A stretch of DNA of 51,892 bases. Source: an uncultured Lachnospiraceae bacterium. Lineage in GTDB: Bacteria; Bacillota; Clostridia; Lachnospirales; Lachnospiraceae. Made by a program: the position numbers and the translations under genes. The notes under the pieces are model-generated. The model saw only the letters and a list, made by a program, of their open reading frames with translations. It was not told the origin of the DNA and made no database searches. The DNA lies in the NCBI GenBank assembly GCA_946566685.1, contig CAMNXA010000021.1, forward strand, positions 1 through 51,892, read 5' to 3'. Below, one piece after another: positions 17,506-25,107 of this stretch. How positions within the stretch are numbered: the stretch's first letter is position 1; each line of letters begins with the position of its first letter.

Positions 17506-18240
17506 ATGTGTGATCAGATGAACTTACATAAAGAAAGCACTACTCCTCTGTTTGAGCAGATAAAGGATGATATCTACGAAAAGATCAAGAACGGAATCTA
17601 TGCGGCAGGGCATAAGATTCCCACAGAACTGGAATTGATCGATCAATATCAGGTGAGCAGGATTACCATCAGACGTGCCATTGATGAATTGTGTAAAGAA
17701 GGTATGCTGGTAAAACTTCAGGGCAAGGGAACTTTTGTACAGGAAAAACGGATCTTCCGCAAGATTGAACATACCATAAGTTTTTCCGAGTCCTGTCAGG
17801 CAAACGGCATGGTACCTTCCGCCCTGGTGACAGAACGCAGGATTATGCTGGCAGGCGATCCCGAGGTCCCGGAGCATCCGGCCTTTCAGGACAACTCTGT
17901 TATCTTCATCCAGCGCGTCCGCTCCGCAGACGGTATGCCCGTGATGCTGGAAAATAATTATTATCTGTATGATAAGTATTCTTTTCTGCTCACAGAACCA
18001 TTGGACGGCTCCCTCTATGACCTGTTCCGCTTAAAAGGCGTGACCATTGGCTGTTCCCAGCACTCCTATATCGATGCGATCAAGGCCTCGGGCAAGCACG
18101 CTGCCCTGTTAGACATCTCGCCGGGGGATCCTCTTTTCCTGCTCTACACGGAACTATACGACACCCACAACGAATTGGTCTATATAGGGAAACAGAGCAT
18201 TGTCGCCGCAAAGTACCGGTTTAGTTATGAGAATTCTTGA
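17506..18240 (+). CDS. GntR-family regulator with UTRA domain, FrlR-like role
   Basis: A 244-residue regulator of the HutC subfamily. Residues about 10-75 form the winged helix, with PLFEQIKDDIYEKIKNGIY, KIPTELELIDQYQVSRITIRRAIDELCKEG and the wing GKGTFV. Residues about 95-240 form the UTRA effector domain. Both E. coli and B. subtilis control frl genes with GntR/UTRA proteins, whose ligand is usually a sugar phosphate intermediate. The gene is divergent from the nine-gene cluster, across two palindromic operators. A GATCA-TGTG-TGATC dyad covers its start codon (ATG 17506); an alternative ATG is at 17518. Likely an autoregulated repressor released by a phosphorylated sugar-amine. Confidence 0.88.
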   Translation: MCDQMNLHKESTTPLFEQIKDDIYEKIKNGIYAAGHKIPTELELIDQYQVSRITIRRAIDELCKEGMLVKLQGKGTFVQEKRIFRKIEHTISFSESCQANGMVPSALVTERRIMLAGDPEVPEHPAFQDNSVIFIQRVRSADGMPVMLENNYYLYDKYSFLLTEPLDGSLYDLFRLKGVTIGCSQHSYIDAIKASGKHAALLDISPGDPLFLLYTELYDTHNELVYIGKQSIVAAKYRFSYENS

Positions 18241-18394
18241 TGATGCAGGAATCAGAGTGGATAGAGCCTGCCTTACCCCCTCTTCCTCCTGGATAAAGAT
18301 TTCCACTGTATTTCCGCCATTCCCCATAACTGTAAACATATCTGATCTGTTCCGCGGCCTCCTCTACATCCATGGTACGAAAATCAAAATCCAT
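18221..18394 (-). CDS. Possible small protein or gene remnant
   Basis: A 57-codon frame converges on the regulator gene and overlaps its 3' end by 20 bases. Its ATG (18394) has AGGAAG 5 bases upstream. It begins MDFDFRTMDVEEAAEQIRYV and looks protein-like for about 25 residues, then turns Gly/Ser-rich. A neighbouring frame (18154-18339) then carries an amphipathic EIFIQEEEGVRQALSTLIP stretch. This fits a frameshifted remnant as well as a real small gene. No family recognised. Confidence 0.3.
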   Translation of the reverse strand: MDFDFRTMDVEEAAEQIRYVYSYGEWRKYSGNLYPGGRGGKAGSIHSDSCIIKNSHN

Positions 18395-18600
18395 GTATGC
18401 TTCCTATATAATTTGCATCATTTTATTGATATTGCCTGGAAGGAAGCACGTTTTATTTGAACTATATTTGTTTCTATTGATTTTTATTTTATTTATATAT
18501 ATAATTTTATTTAAGATTCTGGTGATTAATAATCAAATTTTAGCATATATCATTTTCTAATCATATAAATATTTTATTAAAATTCAGGAGCTAAAGTAAA
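18395..18600. promoter_or_regulatory. AT-rich gap with promoter for the MazF-like gene
   Basis: This very AT-rich stretch contains TTGATT (18477-18482), a 17-base spacer and TATAAT (18500-18505) on the plus strand. The leader of about 90 bases includes the small dyad TGATT-AAT-AATCA (18521-18533 region) and ends in AGGAG 10 bases before the ATG at 18601. Given its AT content the promoter match is weaker evidence than usual. Nothing else was seen. Confidence 0.45.
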
Positions 18601-19407
18601 ATGAGTAAAATAAAGACAAAAGAAGAAATACAGGTTCATAAAGATGAAACCATATCAAATTTATCATCCTTTTTAGATTCATTAATACAAACACCCACAG
18701 ATGCCAAACGTGCAGATTTAATCAGTTATTGGCTGAAAGATTTTCAGCTTTACATTTCTCAGGAAAAAAGCTTCGATGCCTCTAAAATTAAATCTTATAA
18801 ACGCGGAGATGTAATCAAGGTAAACTTAGGTTTTAACATTGGGAGTGAGCAGGGCGGCCTTAGATACGCCATTGTTTTAGACAAAAATAATAAACATAAC
18901 TCTAAGACCATTACAGTGATTCCTCTAACCTCAATAAAAGAAGAAAGAAAGATATATGAACGAGACGTGGATTTGGGCCGTGAATTATATAATCGCTTAA
19001 AATCAAAGTACGATACCTCTTTAGAGAAATTAAATAAGGAACGAGATAAATACAATAACACACTCAACACTGCCCAACTTCTACTGAATGCATTAAAGTC
19101 TCTTTCTTCCAAAGGTGACCCTGAGCAATCTGTGAAACATGCAATTACACATACCCAAAAATTTATCACCACGCAAACAGAAGTCTTAAGTGCATTGCGA
19201 GATGAAGAAACCTATTTAGAAAGAATCAAATTTGAGCTGCAAAGAATGAAAGATGGAAGTATCGCCAAGATTGAACAGATAACCACCATCAGCAAACAAC
19301 GTATATTTGATCCAAAAGGGAGCAAAGATGTCTTGTCAGGGATACAATTTTCCAATACTACCATGGATAAAATAAACGACAAAATCAAGGAATTATACAT
19401 ATTCTAG
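18601..19407 (+). CDS. MazF/PemK-like protein with inserted coiled coil
   Basis: A 268-residue protein. Residues about 64-110 match the start of the MazF/PemK fold: YKRGDVIKVNLG, GSEQGGLRYAIVL and TITVIPLTS, with the Arg and Thr/Ser positions used for RNA cleavage in MazF. Residues about 220-262 match its end (IEQITTISKQRI...KGSKDVLS...MDKINDKIKELY). Between them lies an insertion of about 100 residues rich in Lys, Glu and Leu that should form a coiled-coil hairpin. An N-terminal helical extension of about 60 residues precedes the fold. MazF toxins are sequence-specific ribonucleases. No antitoxin gene adjoins, so it may be self-contained or a housekeeping relative. Base composition is more AT-rich than its neighbours, hinting at transfer. 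Confidence 0.75.
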   Translation: MSKIKTKEEIQVHKDETISNLSSFLDSLIQTPTDAKRADLISYWLKDFQLYISQEKSFDASKIKSYKRGDVIKVNLGFNIGSEQGGLRYAIVLDKNNKHNSKTITVIPLTSIKEERKIYERDVDLGRELYNRLKSKYDTSLEKLNKERDKYNNTLNTAQLLLNALKSLSSKGDPEQSVKHAITHTQKFITTQTEVLSALRDEETYLERIKFELQRMKDGSIAKIEQITTISKQRIFDPKGSKDVLSGIQFSNTTMDKINDKIKELYIF

Positions 19408-19436
19408 TTGACTGTGGGAATATTATATTCTATAAT
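19408..19436 (+). promoter_or_regulatory. Strong promoter for a small RNA
   Basis: TTGACT (19408-19413), exactly 17 bases, then TATAAT (19431-19436). The -35 box starts on the base after the stop codon of the MazF-like gene. No start codon with a ribosome site follows before the hairpin at 19511-19535, so the product should be an RNA starting near 19443. Confidence 0.7.
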
Positions 19437-19442
19437 AACACT

Positions 19443-19540
19443 GTCAGACAGCTATATGCTGTCAAAACTGTGCCTATAGGGCATTTAAGAAGACTGTAGT
19501 TATTATCCAGGAGGCCTCGCTTTATGCGAGGCTTCTTTCG
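19443..19540 (+). ncRNA. Candidate small non-coding RNA
   Basis: About 95 nucleotides lie between the strong promoter at 19408-19436 and a terminator-like hairpin. Predicted structure by eye: hairpin 1 GACAGC-TATAT-GCTGTC (19447-19463), hairpin 2 TGCC-loop-GGCA (19471-19483), a single-stranded A/G/T stretch, then the 3' hairpin. There is no credible open frame with a ribosome site. It does not look like tRNA, 6S or a riboswitch I know, and no gene follows closely enough to be its target. Function unknown; a trans-acting regulator or an antitoxin-like RNA for the adjacent MazF-like gene are both possible. Confidence 0.5.
19511..19538 (+). terminator. Hairpin terminator of the small RNA
   Basis: Arms 19511-19520 and 19526-19535 pair over 10 bp (seven of them GC-rich and perfect: GCCTCGC/GCGAGGC) with loop TTTAT. 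The following TTTCGTCTCTT is only moderately T-rich. It probably also limits readthrough from the MazF-like gene into the tRNA. Confidence 0.6.
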
Positions 19541-19575
19541 TCTCTTCCTCATTCCGATAAAATCCATTCTCCCTC

Positions 19576-19604
19576 TTGCACAACTACCCCACCTGTGCTA
19601 TAAT
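19576..19604 (+). promoter_or_regulatory. Promoter of tRNA-Trp
   Basis: TTGCAC (19576-19581), 17 bases, TATAAT (19599-19604), about 40 bases before the tRNA 5' end. The spacing is optimal and no other gene lies between. Confidence 0.75.
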
Positions 19605-19644
19605 AACTCTCGGCGGTTTGCATGCGACCCGCCGTACCATAGAA

Positions 19645-19715
19645 AGGGGCATAGTTCAAAGGTAGAACAGTGGTCTCCAAAACCATCGATGTGGGTTCGA
19701 TTCCTACTGCCCCTG
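19645..19715 (+). tRNA. tRNA-Trp (anticodon CCA)
   Basis: A complete cloverleaf of 71 nucleotides. Acceptor arms AGGGGCA and TGCCCCT pair over 7 bp with discriminator G. The D stem is GTTC/GAAC; the anticodon stem GTGGT/ACCAT encloses the loop CTCCAAA, with anticodon CCA at 34-36; the T arm GTGGG-TTCGATT-CCTAC is normal. The 3' CCA is not encoded. It has its own promoter and terminator. Confidence 0.95.
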
Positions 19716-19720
19716 TCATC

Positions 19721-19748
19721 AACCCGTGAGTTACCCTCACGGGTTTTT
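19721..19748 (+). terminator. Rho-independent terminator after tRNA-Trp
   Basis: A 10-bp perfect stem (AACCCGTGAG at 19721-19730 with CTCACGGGTT at 19736-19745), a 5-base loop and a run of five T ending at 19748. It starts 5 bases after the tRNA 3' end. Confidence 0.9.
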
Positions 19749-19790
19749 AAGTTGCATACTCCGATGCCTGACGGCGCAGTATTCACATCT

Positions 19791-19820
19791 ATATTTATAT
19801 TTACATTTATATTTATATTT
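19791..19820 (+). repeat. Short hexamer repeat, five units of ATATTT
   Basis: Five tandem 6-base units, ATATTT with one unit ACATTT, lie just upstream of the lipoprotein gene, where its promoter would be. Copy-number change by slippage could alter promoter spacing. No clear -35/-10 pair could be assigned. Confidence 0.6.
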
Positions 19821-19832
19821 TACACAGGAAAA

Positions 19833-19859
19833 ATGACGAAGGGAACTGACGATTCATGA
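19833..19859 (+). CDS. Possible 8-codon leader minicistron
   Basis: ATG at 19833 opens an 8-codon frame (MTKGTDDS) whose TGA overlaps the ATG of the lipoprotein gene as ATGA. AGGA lies only 3 bases before this ATG, which is short for efficient initiation. If translated, it would couple ribosomes to the lipoprotein start. Chance occurrence is quite possible. Confidence 0.25.
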   Translation: MTKGTDDS

Positions 19860-20359
19860 AAAAGACAATCATAAGCCTGCTGATACTCTGTCTGGCTTCT
19901 TGCATATTATGTGCCTGCGGTGAGGAAACACCGCTTCTGACCCTGGAAGATTATAAGCTGGACGCAGAAAACGGCTCTACCAGCCGCGGTATCAAGATTG
20001 GTGACGATGCCGGGGCCTTTCGGGCCGCTTATCAGGACTATATGATATTCTCCGCTGTAGAGGAAGATACATCCTATCAGTTTCTCCCTATGGACGAAAT
20101 CCCATTCGATACCATCCATTCCATCATCCTGCCTACCTTTTTCATTGATGGCCAGCCCCTGGACATGGAACTGTTCTGTGAGGAAAACGAGATTGAACCG
20201 TCTGATCTGCTCACCTTTCTGACCGATGATTCCTATCTTGCCAGCCACAAAGTAGTCTACCGCTACCTTACTTTTATCTGGGAGGACGGTGTCATCACCG
20301 ATATCCGTTCGGAATCCATGGACTACAATCAGGACGGCTCCTATTATGAAGCGAACTGA
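19856..20359 (+). CDS. Small putative lipoprotein
   Basis: A 167-residue protein with a lipoprotein signal peptide: Lys-Lys, a hydrophobic core and the lipobox LCAC ending at about residue 21. The mature part is acidic, with no domain I recognise; LEDYKLDAENGSTSRGIKIGDDAGAFRAAY resembles the start of small secreted proteins of gut Clostridia that have a SmpA/OmlA-like GIKIGDS turn. Its 3' end overlaps the convergent ABC transporter gene by 16 bases with no terminator between, so the two transcripts must be antisense at their ends. Role unknown. Confidence 0.78.
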   Translation: MKKTIISLLILCLASCILCACGEETPLLTLEDYKLDAENGSTSRGIKIGDDAGAFRAAYQDYMIFSAVEEDTSYQFLPMDEIPFDTIHSIILPTFFIDGQPLDMELFCEENEIEPSDLLTFLTDDSYLASHKVVYRYLTFIWEDGVITDIRSESMDYNQDGSYYEAN

Positions 20360-22083
20360 CTCTCATAAAGGTTCGCATAGAACCCTTTCTTCGCCAGCAG
20401 TGTCTCATGATTCCCCTGTTCTATGATATTGCCGTCTTTCATGACCAGAATCACATCAGCCTCCCTGATGGTAGAAAGTCTGTGGGCCACGATAAAGCTG
20501 GTGCGCCCCTGCATCATGGTGGCAAAGGCCTTTTGAATCCGGATTTCTGTTCTGGTATCAATAGATGATGTCGCTTCGTCCAAAATCAGCATCGGCGGCA
20601 GGCACAGCATAACGCGGGTGATGCACAGAAGCTGCTTCTGTCCCTGGGAGAGGCTTCCTCCATCCTCACCGATAAGCGTATCATATCCCTGAGGCAGTCT
20701 CTTGATAAAGCTGTGCGCGTGAGATGCCTTCGCCGCAGCAATGATCTCTTCCTCTGTCGCATTGGGTTTCCCCATCACAATATTATCCCGGATTGTCCCC
20801 GCTTTTAGCCAGGTCTCCTGCAACACCATACCATAATTAGCCCGCAGGCTCTTTCTGGTCACTTCCCGAATGTCTGCGCCATCTACGCAGATTTTACCCT
20901 CATTTACATCATAAAACCGCATCAGCAGATTGATGACCGTAGTCTTGCCGCAGCCCGTAGGACCCACAATCGCCACCCGCTGTCCGGGCTGAACGGACAG
21001 GTTGAAGTCTGTGATCAGCTGTTTTTCAGGTACATAGGAAAAGGCCACATGGGAGAGATCCACCCTGCCCTCCACATTGTGCAGTACTTTGGCATCCGCC
21101 TGCTCCGGCACCTGCGGCTCTTCTTCGATCAGGGCAAAGATACGCGCCGCACAGGCCAGGGCATTCTGCAATTCTGTCACCACACCCGATATCTCATTGA
21201 AAGGTTTGGTATACTGGTTCGCATAGGTCAGGAAACAGGATAACTGTCCCACACTGATACCGCCCCGGATTGCATAGACCGCACCGGTCACCGCCACGCC
21301 GGCATACACCAGATTATTGACAAAGCGGGTCGATGGATTGGTAATGGAGGAGAAAAAGATGGCCCGCAGAGAACAATCCTGCAATCTTTCGTTGATCTCA
21401 TCAAATTCCTCCAGTGCTTCATCCTCATGGGAAAAAGCCTGCACCACTTTCTGATTGCCGATCATCTCTTCGATCAGGGCCGTCTGTTCTCCTCTGGTCT
21501 CAGACTGCAATTTGAACATGGCAAAAGTCTTTTTGGCAATAAAGCCTGCCACAAAAAACGACAGTGGTGTCACCAGCACAACGACACCCGTGATAGCTAC
21601 GTTGACACTGAGCATAAATCCCAATGTACCCAGAATTGTGATCACCCCGGTAAAAAACTGGGTAAATCCCATCAGCAGTCCGTCCGCAAACTGATCCACA
21701 TCCGCGATCACGCGGCTCACCACCTCGCCGTAGGAGTGAGCGTCTATATATTTCAAAGGCAGAATCTCTATTCTCTGAAAAGCCTCGTTTCTGATATCCT
21801 GTACGATACGGTAAGTCATCTTATTGTTGCATACGTTCATAATCCACTGTGCTGACGCCGTCAGGGCGATGATCACAGCCATCTGTCTGAGGATTCTGAA
21901 GACACCTGCAAAATCTACCTGCCCCACACCGATCACCAAATCTATGACTCTACCGGTCAATATGGGCAGATATAATGTCAGCGCCACGGTGACAGATGCC
22001 ATCACAATAGAGACTGCCAGATAGAACCAGTATTTTTTAATATATCGTAAGACCTTTCCCAGGGTTTTTCTCTGTCCTGTCAT
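20344..22083 (-). CDS. ABC exporter half-transporter, catalytic subunit
   Basis: A 579-residue type IV ABC exporter with six transmembrane helices (about 1-320) and a C-terminal ATPase. Walker A is GPTGCGKT (about 367-374), the signature LSQGQ, Walker B LILDEATSS with the catalytic Glu, and the H-loop IVAHR is intact. It starts 18 bases after the partner ABC gene, whose catalytic residues are degenerate. The pair should form a heterodimer of the LmrCD/BmrCD/TM287-288 kind, with one consensus and one degenerate ATP site. These export drugs, peptides or lipids. No substrate gene is adjacent. Confidence 0.9.
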   Translation of the reverse strand: MTGQRKTLGKVLRYIKKYWFYLAVSIVMASVTVALTLYLPILTGRVIDLVIGVGQVDFAGVFRILRQMAVIIALTASAQWIMNVCNNKMTYRIVQDIRNEAFQRIEILPLKYIDAHSYGEVVSRVIADVDQFADGLLMGFTQFFTGVITILGTLGFMLSVNVAITGVVVLVTPLSFFVAGFIAKKTFAMFKLQSETRGEQTALIEEMIGNQKVVQAFSHEDEALEEFDEINERLQDCSLRAIFFSSITNPSTRFVNNLVYAGVAVTGAVYAIRGGISVGQLSCFLTYANQYTKPFNEISGVVTELQNALACAARIFALIEEEPQVPEQADAKVLHNVEGRVDLSHVAFSYVPEKQLITDFNLSVQPGQRVAIVGPTGCGKTTVINLLMRFYDVNEGKICVDGADIREVTRKSLRANYGMVLQETWLKAGTIRDNIVMGKPNATEEEIIAAAKASHAHSFIKRLPQGYDTLIGEDGGSLSQGQKQLLCITRVMLCLPPMLILDEATSSIDTRTEIRIQKAFATMMQGRTSFIVAHRLSTIREADVILVMKDGNIIEQGNHETLLAKKGFYANLYESQFAS

Positions 22084-22101
22084 GATTGTTCCCGCCTTTC
22101 C

Positions 22102-23829
22102 CTATACACTCTCTGTCTTTGGATACTGTGAATAATAGATTTCCTGGTACACTTCACAATCCCGCAATAGTTCTTCATGGGTGCCGCAGCCCACCATCAG
22201 GCCGTCATCCAGCACAATGATCTGATCCGCATGCTGAATGGAGGATGCCCGCTGGGACACGATAAACACCGTTATCTCCCCCGGCAGTTCCCGCAATGCC
22301 TTGCGCAGTGCCGCATCGGTGGCATAATCCAGAGCCGAAGCGCTGTCATCCAGAATCAGGATCTCCGGCTTTCCTACCAGCGCCCTGGCTATGGTCAGAC
22401 GCTGTCTCTGTCCGCCGGAAAGGTTCCTGCCCGCCTGGGCCACCACCGCATCCAGCCTGCCATCCTTGCCTTCCACAAACTCTTTGGCCTGGGCTATGGC
22501 AAGAGCCTCCCACAATTCTTCCTCCGTGGCATCCTCCTTACCCCAGAGCAGGTTCTCCCGGATGGTCCCTGCAAACAAAACCGCTTTCTGTAAGACCACG
22601 CCCACTTTCTGCCGCAGTTCTTCCATGGAATAGTTTCTCACATCTTTCCCATCTATCCGCACGGCCCCCTGGGTGGCATCATAGAACCGGGGGATCATAT
22701 TGACCAGGGAAGACTTTCCGGATCCCGTACCGCCGATGATGCCTATGGTCTGTCCTTTTTTTACCTTAAAATCGATATCGGAGAGGGATTCCGCACCTGC
22801 CCCGGCGTAGGCCAGGTGTACGTGATCGAAGTCTACGGCATATGAAATATCATGCCCTCCATCTACCGCCTCCTCCCAGGTCATGGAAGACTGCATTTCA
22901 AAAATGCTCTCGATCCGGTTCGCGCAGGCCAGCGCCTTCGTAATGGTAATGATCAGGTTGGCCAGTTTGACCAATTCGATCAGAATCTGGGACATATAGT
23001 TGACCAGAGCCACCACCTGCCCCTGGGTAATGGTTCCCTCATCCACCCGCACCGCTCCTGTATAGAGCAGGAAGATAGTAGCCGCATTGATGATAATGTA
23101 TGTGACCGGATTGGTCAATGCAGAGATTTTTCCTACAAAAAGTTGCAGATCGGTAAGTTCTGCGTTCTTTCTTCCAAACTGCTCTATCTCTTCCTCTTCT
23201 TTATTAAAAGCGCGGATTACCCGGGCGCCTGTAAGGTTTTCCCTGGTGGCACCGAGCACCTTATCCAGCCCGGCCTGTACCTTTCTGTACATGGGCATGG
23301 TGAGCATCATGATGCCGAACACCACGATCGACAGGAGCGGAATGGTCACCACAAAGATCATCGCCGCTTTTACATCAATGGTAAATGCCATGATCATGGC
23401 ACCGAACACAATAAAGGGAGAACGCAGGAAAAGCCGCAGCACCATATTGACGCCGTTCTGCACCTGGTTGACATCCGAGGTCATGCGGGTAATCATGGTG
23501 GAAGTGCCCAGCGTATCAATCTCCGTGAAAGAAAGACTCTGAATATGGCTGAAGAGCGCATGCTTTAGGCCGGTGGAAAAGCCTACCGCCGCCTTGGCCG
23601 CAAAATACTGGGCCGTGATAGAGCAGACCAGACCGATCAATCCCAGCGCGATCAGCAGAAGTCCCATTTGCAACACATAGGAGACATTTCCACCCTTGAT
23701 TCCCGTATCGATAATGGCCGCCATCACCAGCGGCACGAACAGCTCGAAGGTGGCCTCCAGCATCTTAAACAGGGGGGCGCAGACCGTCTCCTTTTTATAA
23801 TGCTTTAAATACACCAGAAGTTTTCCCAT
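22102..23829 (-). CDS. ABC exporter half-transporter, degenerate-site subunit
   Basis: A 575-residue type IV ABC exporter half. Six helices precede an ATPase with Walker A GGTGSGKS, signature LSGGQ and Walker B LILDDSASALD. The catalytic Glu after Walker B is Asp and the H-loop reads IVSQR, His replaced by Gln. Both changes are typical of the degenerate partner of heterodimeric exporters, so they are not damage. AAGGAG lies 8 bases before the ATG. Upstream is a strong hairpin (23858-23886). It is the first gene of the two-gene exporter operon. Confidence 0.9.
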   Translation of the reverse strand: MGKLLVYLKHYKKETVCAPLFKMLEATFELFVPLVMAAIIDTGIKGGNVSYVLQMGLLLIALGLIGLVCSITAQYFAAKAAVGFSTGLKHALFSHIQSLSFTEIDTLGTSTMITRMTSDVNQVQNGVNMVLRLFLRSPFIVFGAMIMAFTIDVKAAMIFVVTIPLLSIVVFGIMMLTMPMYRKVQAGLDKVLGATRENLTGARVIRAFNKEEEEIEQFGRKNAELTDLQLFVGKISALTNPVTYIIINAATIFLLYTGAVRVDEGTITQGQVVALVNYMSQILIELVKLANLIITITKALACANRIESIFEMQSSMTWEEAVDGGHDISYAVDFDHVHLAYAGAGAESLSDIDFKVKKGQTIGIIGGTGSGKSSLVNMIPRFYDATQGAVRIDGKDVRNYSMEELRQKVGVVLQKAVLFAGTIRENLLWGKEDATEEELWEALAIAQAKEFVEGKDGRLDAVVAQAGRNLSGGQRQRLTIARALVGKPEILILDDSASALDYATDAALRKALRELPGEITVFIVSQRASSIQHADQIIVLDDGLMVGCGTHEELLRDCEVYQEIYYSQYPKTESV

Positions 23830-23857
23830 AGATAACTCTCCTTCATGAAATTTAACG

Positions 23858-23886
23858 CGACAGCAGTCTGTAAAGACCTGCTGTCG
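23858..23886 (-). other. Strong inverted repeat in the exporter leader
   Basis: Arms CGACAGCAG and CTGCTGTCG pair over 9 bp and extend by 3 bp (TCT/AGA) across a single bulged base, with a 4-base loop. It lies between the LCP gene stop (23936) and the exporter start (23829). No T-run follows on either strand, so it is more likely a regulator site or an RNA control element than a terminator. Confidence 0.5.
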
Positions 23887-23935
23887 TGTACAATATTTCC
23901 TCTGAACGGAACCCTGTCCGCCCTCTATTCCATAT

Positions 23936-25057
23936 TTATTCTATATATTCTTCCGTCAGTTTCTCAATCTCATCACTGATATCCTGCACCCGTCTGGAAG
24001 GGGCATATGCCTTTTCCGGATAAAGCGCTTCATGGAGCAATTTCACATTCTCCTCCAGATCATAGGGAATCACACAGCTTCCTTTGCTGCCCACATTGGC
24101 GCCGACCCTGCTGCCGTCAAAGGGAAAACCATCGCTGGTGACCACGCTGTAACCTGCCACACTTCCAAGCACACTCAGGACTTCATTGACATTTAGGGAT
24201 GTCTCCACCTGGGGCAGTACCGCATTGACCATATCAGTCAGTTCCCCTACAGAAGCACCCTGGGCCTTTCCCATCATGGCCATCAGCACATTCCGCTGTC
24301 TCTCAGCCCGCTTAAAATCATCCCCCTTGGTATAACGGATCCGGCAATAAGCCGTAGCCTGCATACCGTTGAGCAGCTGCTTGCCGCTATGCTCTACAGG
24401 GATATAGTCTACCTTCAGTTCTTCTGCCATGCACAGCTGATAATTATTTAAATGGGAAATCTCCGCATCCGTGATCTCCATCTCCACGCCGCCCAGCGCA
24501 TCCACCGCATCGATCAGTCCTGCAAAACCAATGGTCACATAATCCGTAATGTCCAGATCCAGGTTGGCGTTGAGCATATTGATCGCCTGCTCCGGCCCGC
24601 CCTGGGCATAAGCCGCATTACATTTGTTGTAAGTGTCGTTGCTCAGATTCAGAAATGTATCACGGAATATCGAAATCAGTTTGATCTCCTGGGTATCCTG
24701 ATTGATGCTGGCAATGATAATAGAATCACTTCTGGTTCCCCTGCCCAGTTCACCGTTCCTGGCATCCACACCGAAGAGTGCAATGTTGCGATAGCCTTTT
24801 TCCTCGACTTTCTCTTCTTCCTCAATCTGCTGTTCTACTTCCTCATTGATGATGATCTGCTCCTCATCAATCTCCCGGCGCTCCACTTCTTCCGTGGTCC
24901 TGGTGACCACATACAATATAAAGACAGCAATTAAAAGTACGCTGACCTCCATCAGCACTAACAGCACATTCTTCCAACTGCTTCGTTTTTTCTTCTGTGT
25001 ACCATTCGGATACCCAGGCACCTGATTTTTCTGAGGTTCCTGCATATGCTCGTCCAT
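23936..25057 (-). CDS. LytR-CpsA-Psr (LCP) family cell-wall glycopolymer ligase
   Basis: A 373-residue type II membrane protein. The ATG at 25057 has AAAGGAG 5-6 bases upstream; a longer frame to 25114 has no site. A cytoplasmic tail of about 32 residues, one transmembrane helix (about 33-55), an acidic coiled linker, then the LCP domain (about 90-310) with GRGTRSDSIIIA, SIFRDTFL and the RYTKGDDFKRAERQR arginine cluster that binds the pyrophosphate of the lipid-linked donor. LCP enzymes transfer teichoic acid or capsule polymers to peptidoglycan outside the membrane. A 210-base leader separates it from radA and contains a 12-bp inverted repeat. Confidence 0.9.
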   Translation of the reverse strand: MDEHMQEPQKNQVPGYPNGTQKKKRSSWKNVLLVLMEVSVLLIAVFILYVVTRTTEEVERREIDEEQIIINEEVEQQIEEEEKVEEKGYRNIALFGVDARNGELGRGTRSDSIIIASINQDTQEIKLISIFRDTFLNLSNDTYNKCNAAYAQGGPEQAINMLNANLDLDITDYVTIGFAGLIDAVDALGGVEMEITDAEISHLNNYQLCMAEELKVDYIPVEHSGKQLLNGMQATAYCRIRYTKGDDFKRAERQRNVLMAMMGKAQGASVGELTDMVNAVLPQVETSLNVNEVLSVLGSVAGYSVVTSDGFPFDGSRVGANVGSKGSCVIPYDLEENVKLLHEALYPEKAYAPSRRVQDISDEIEKLTEEYIE

Positions 25058-25107
25058 AGCGGCTCCTTTATCCGTTTCCCTGTAAAATTCCATTTCCAGG
25101 ATGCATT

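Noticed and set aside
19791..19820. Start of a CRISPR array from the hexamer repeats
   Set aside because: Units are 6 bases without spacers and no cas gene is in the window.
22102..23829. Loss of Walker B Glu and H-loop His as a sign of a broken gene
   Set aside because: The same changes define the degenerate subunit of heterodimeric exporters, and the partner has both residues.
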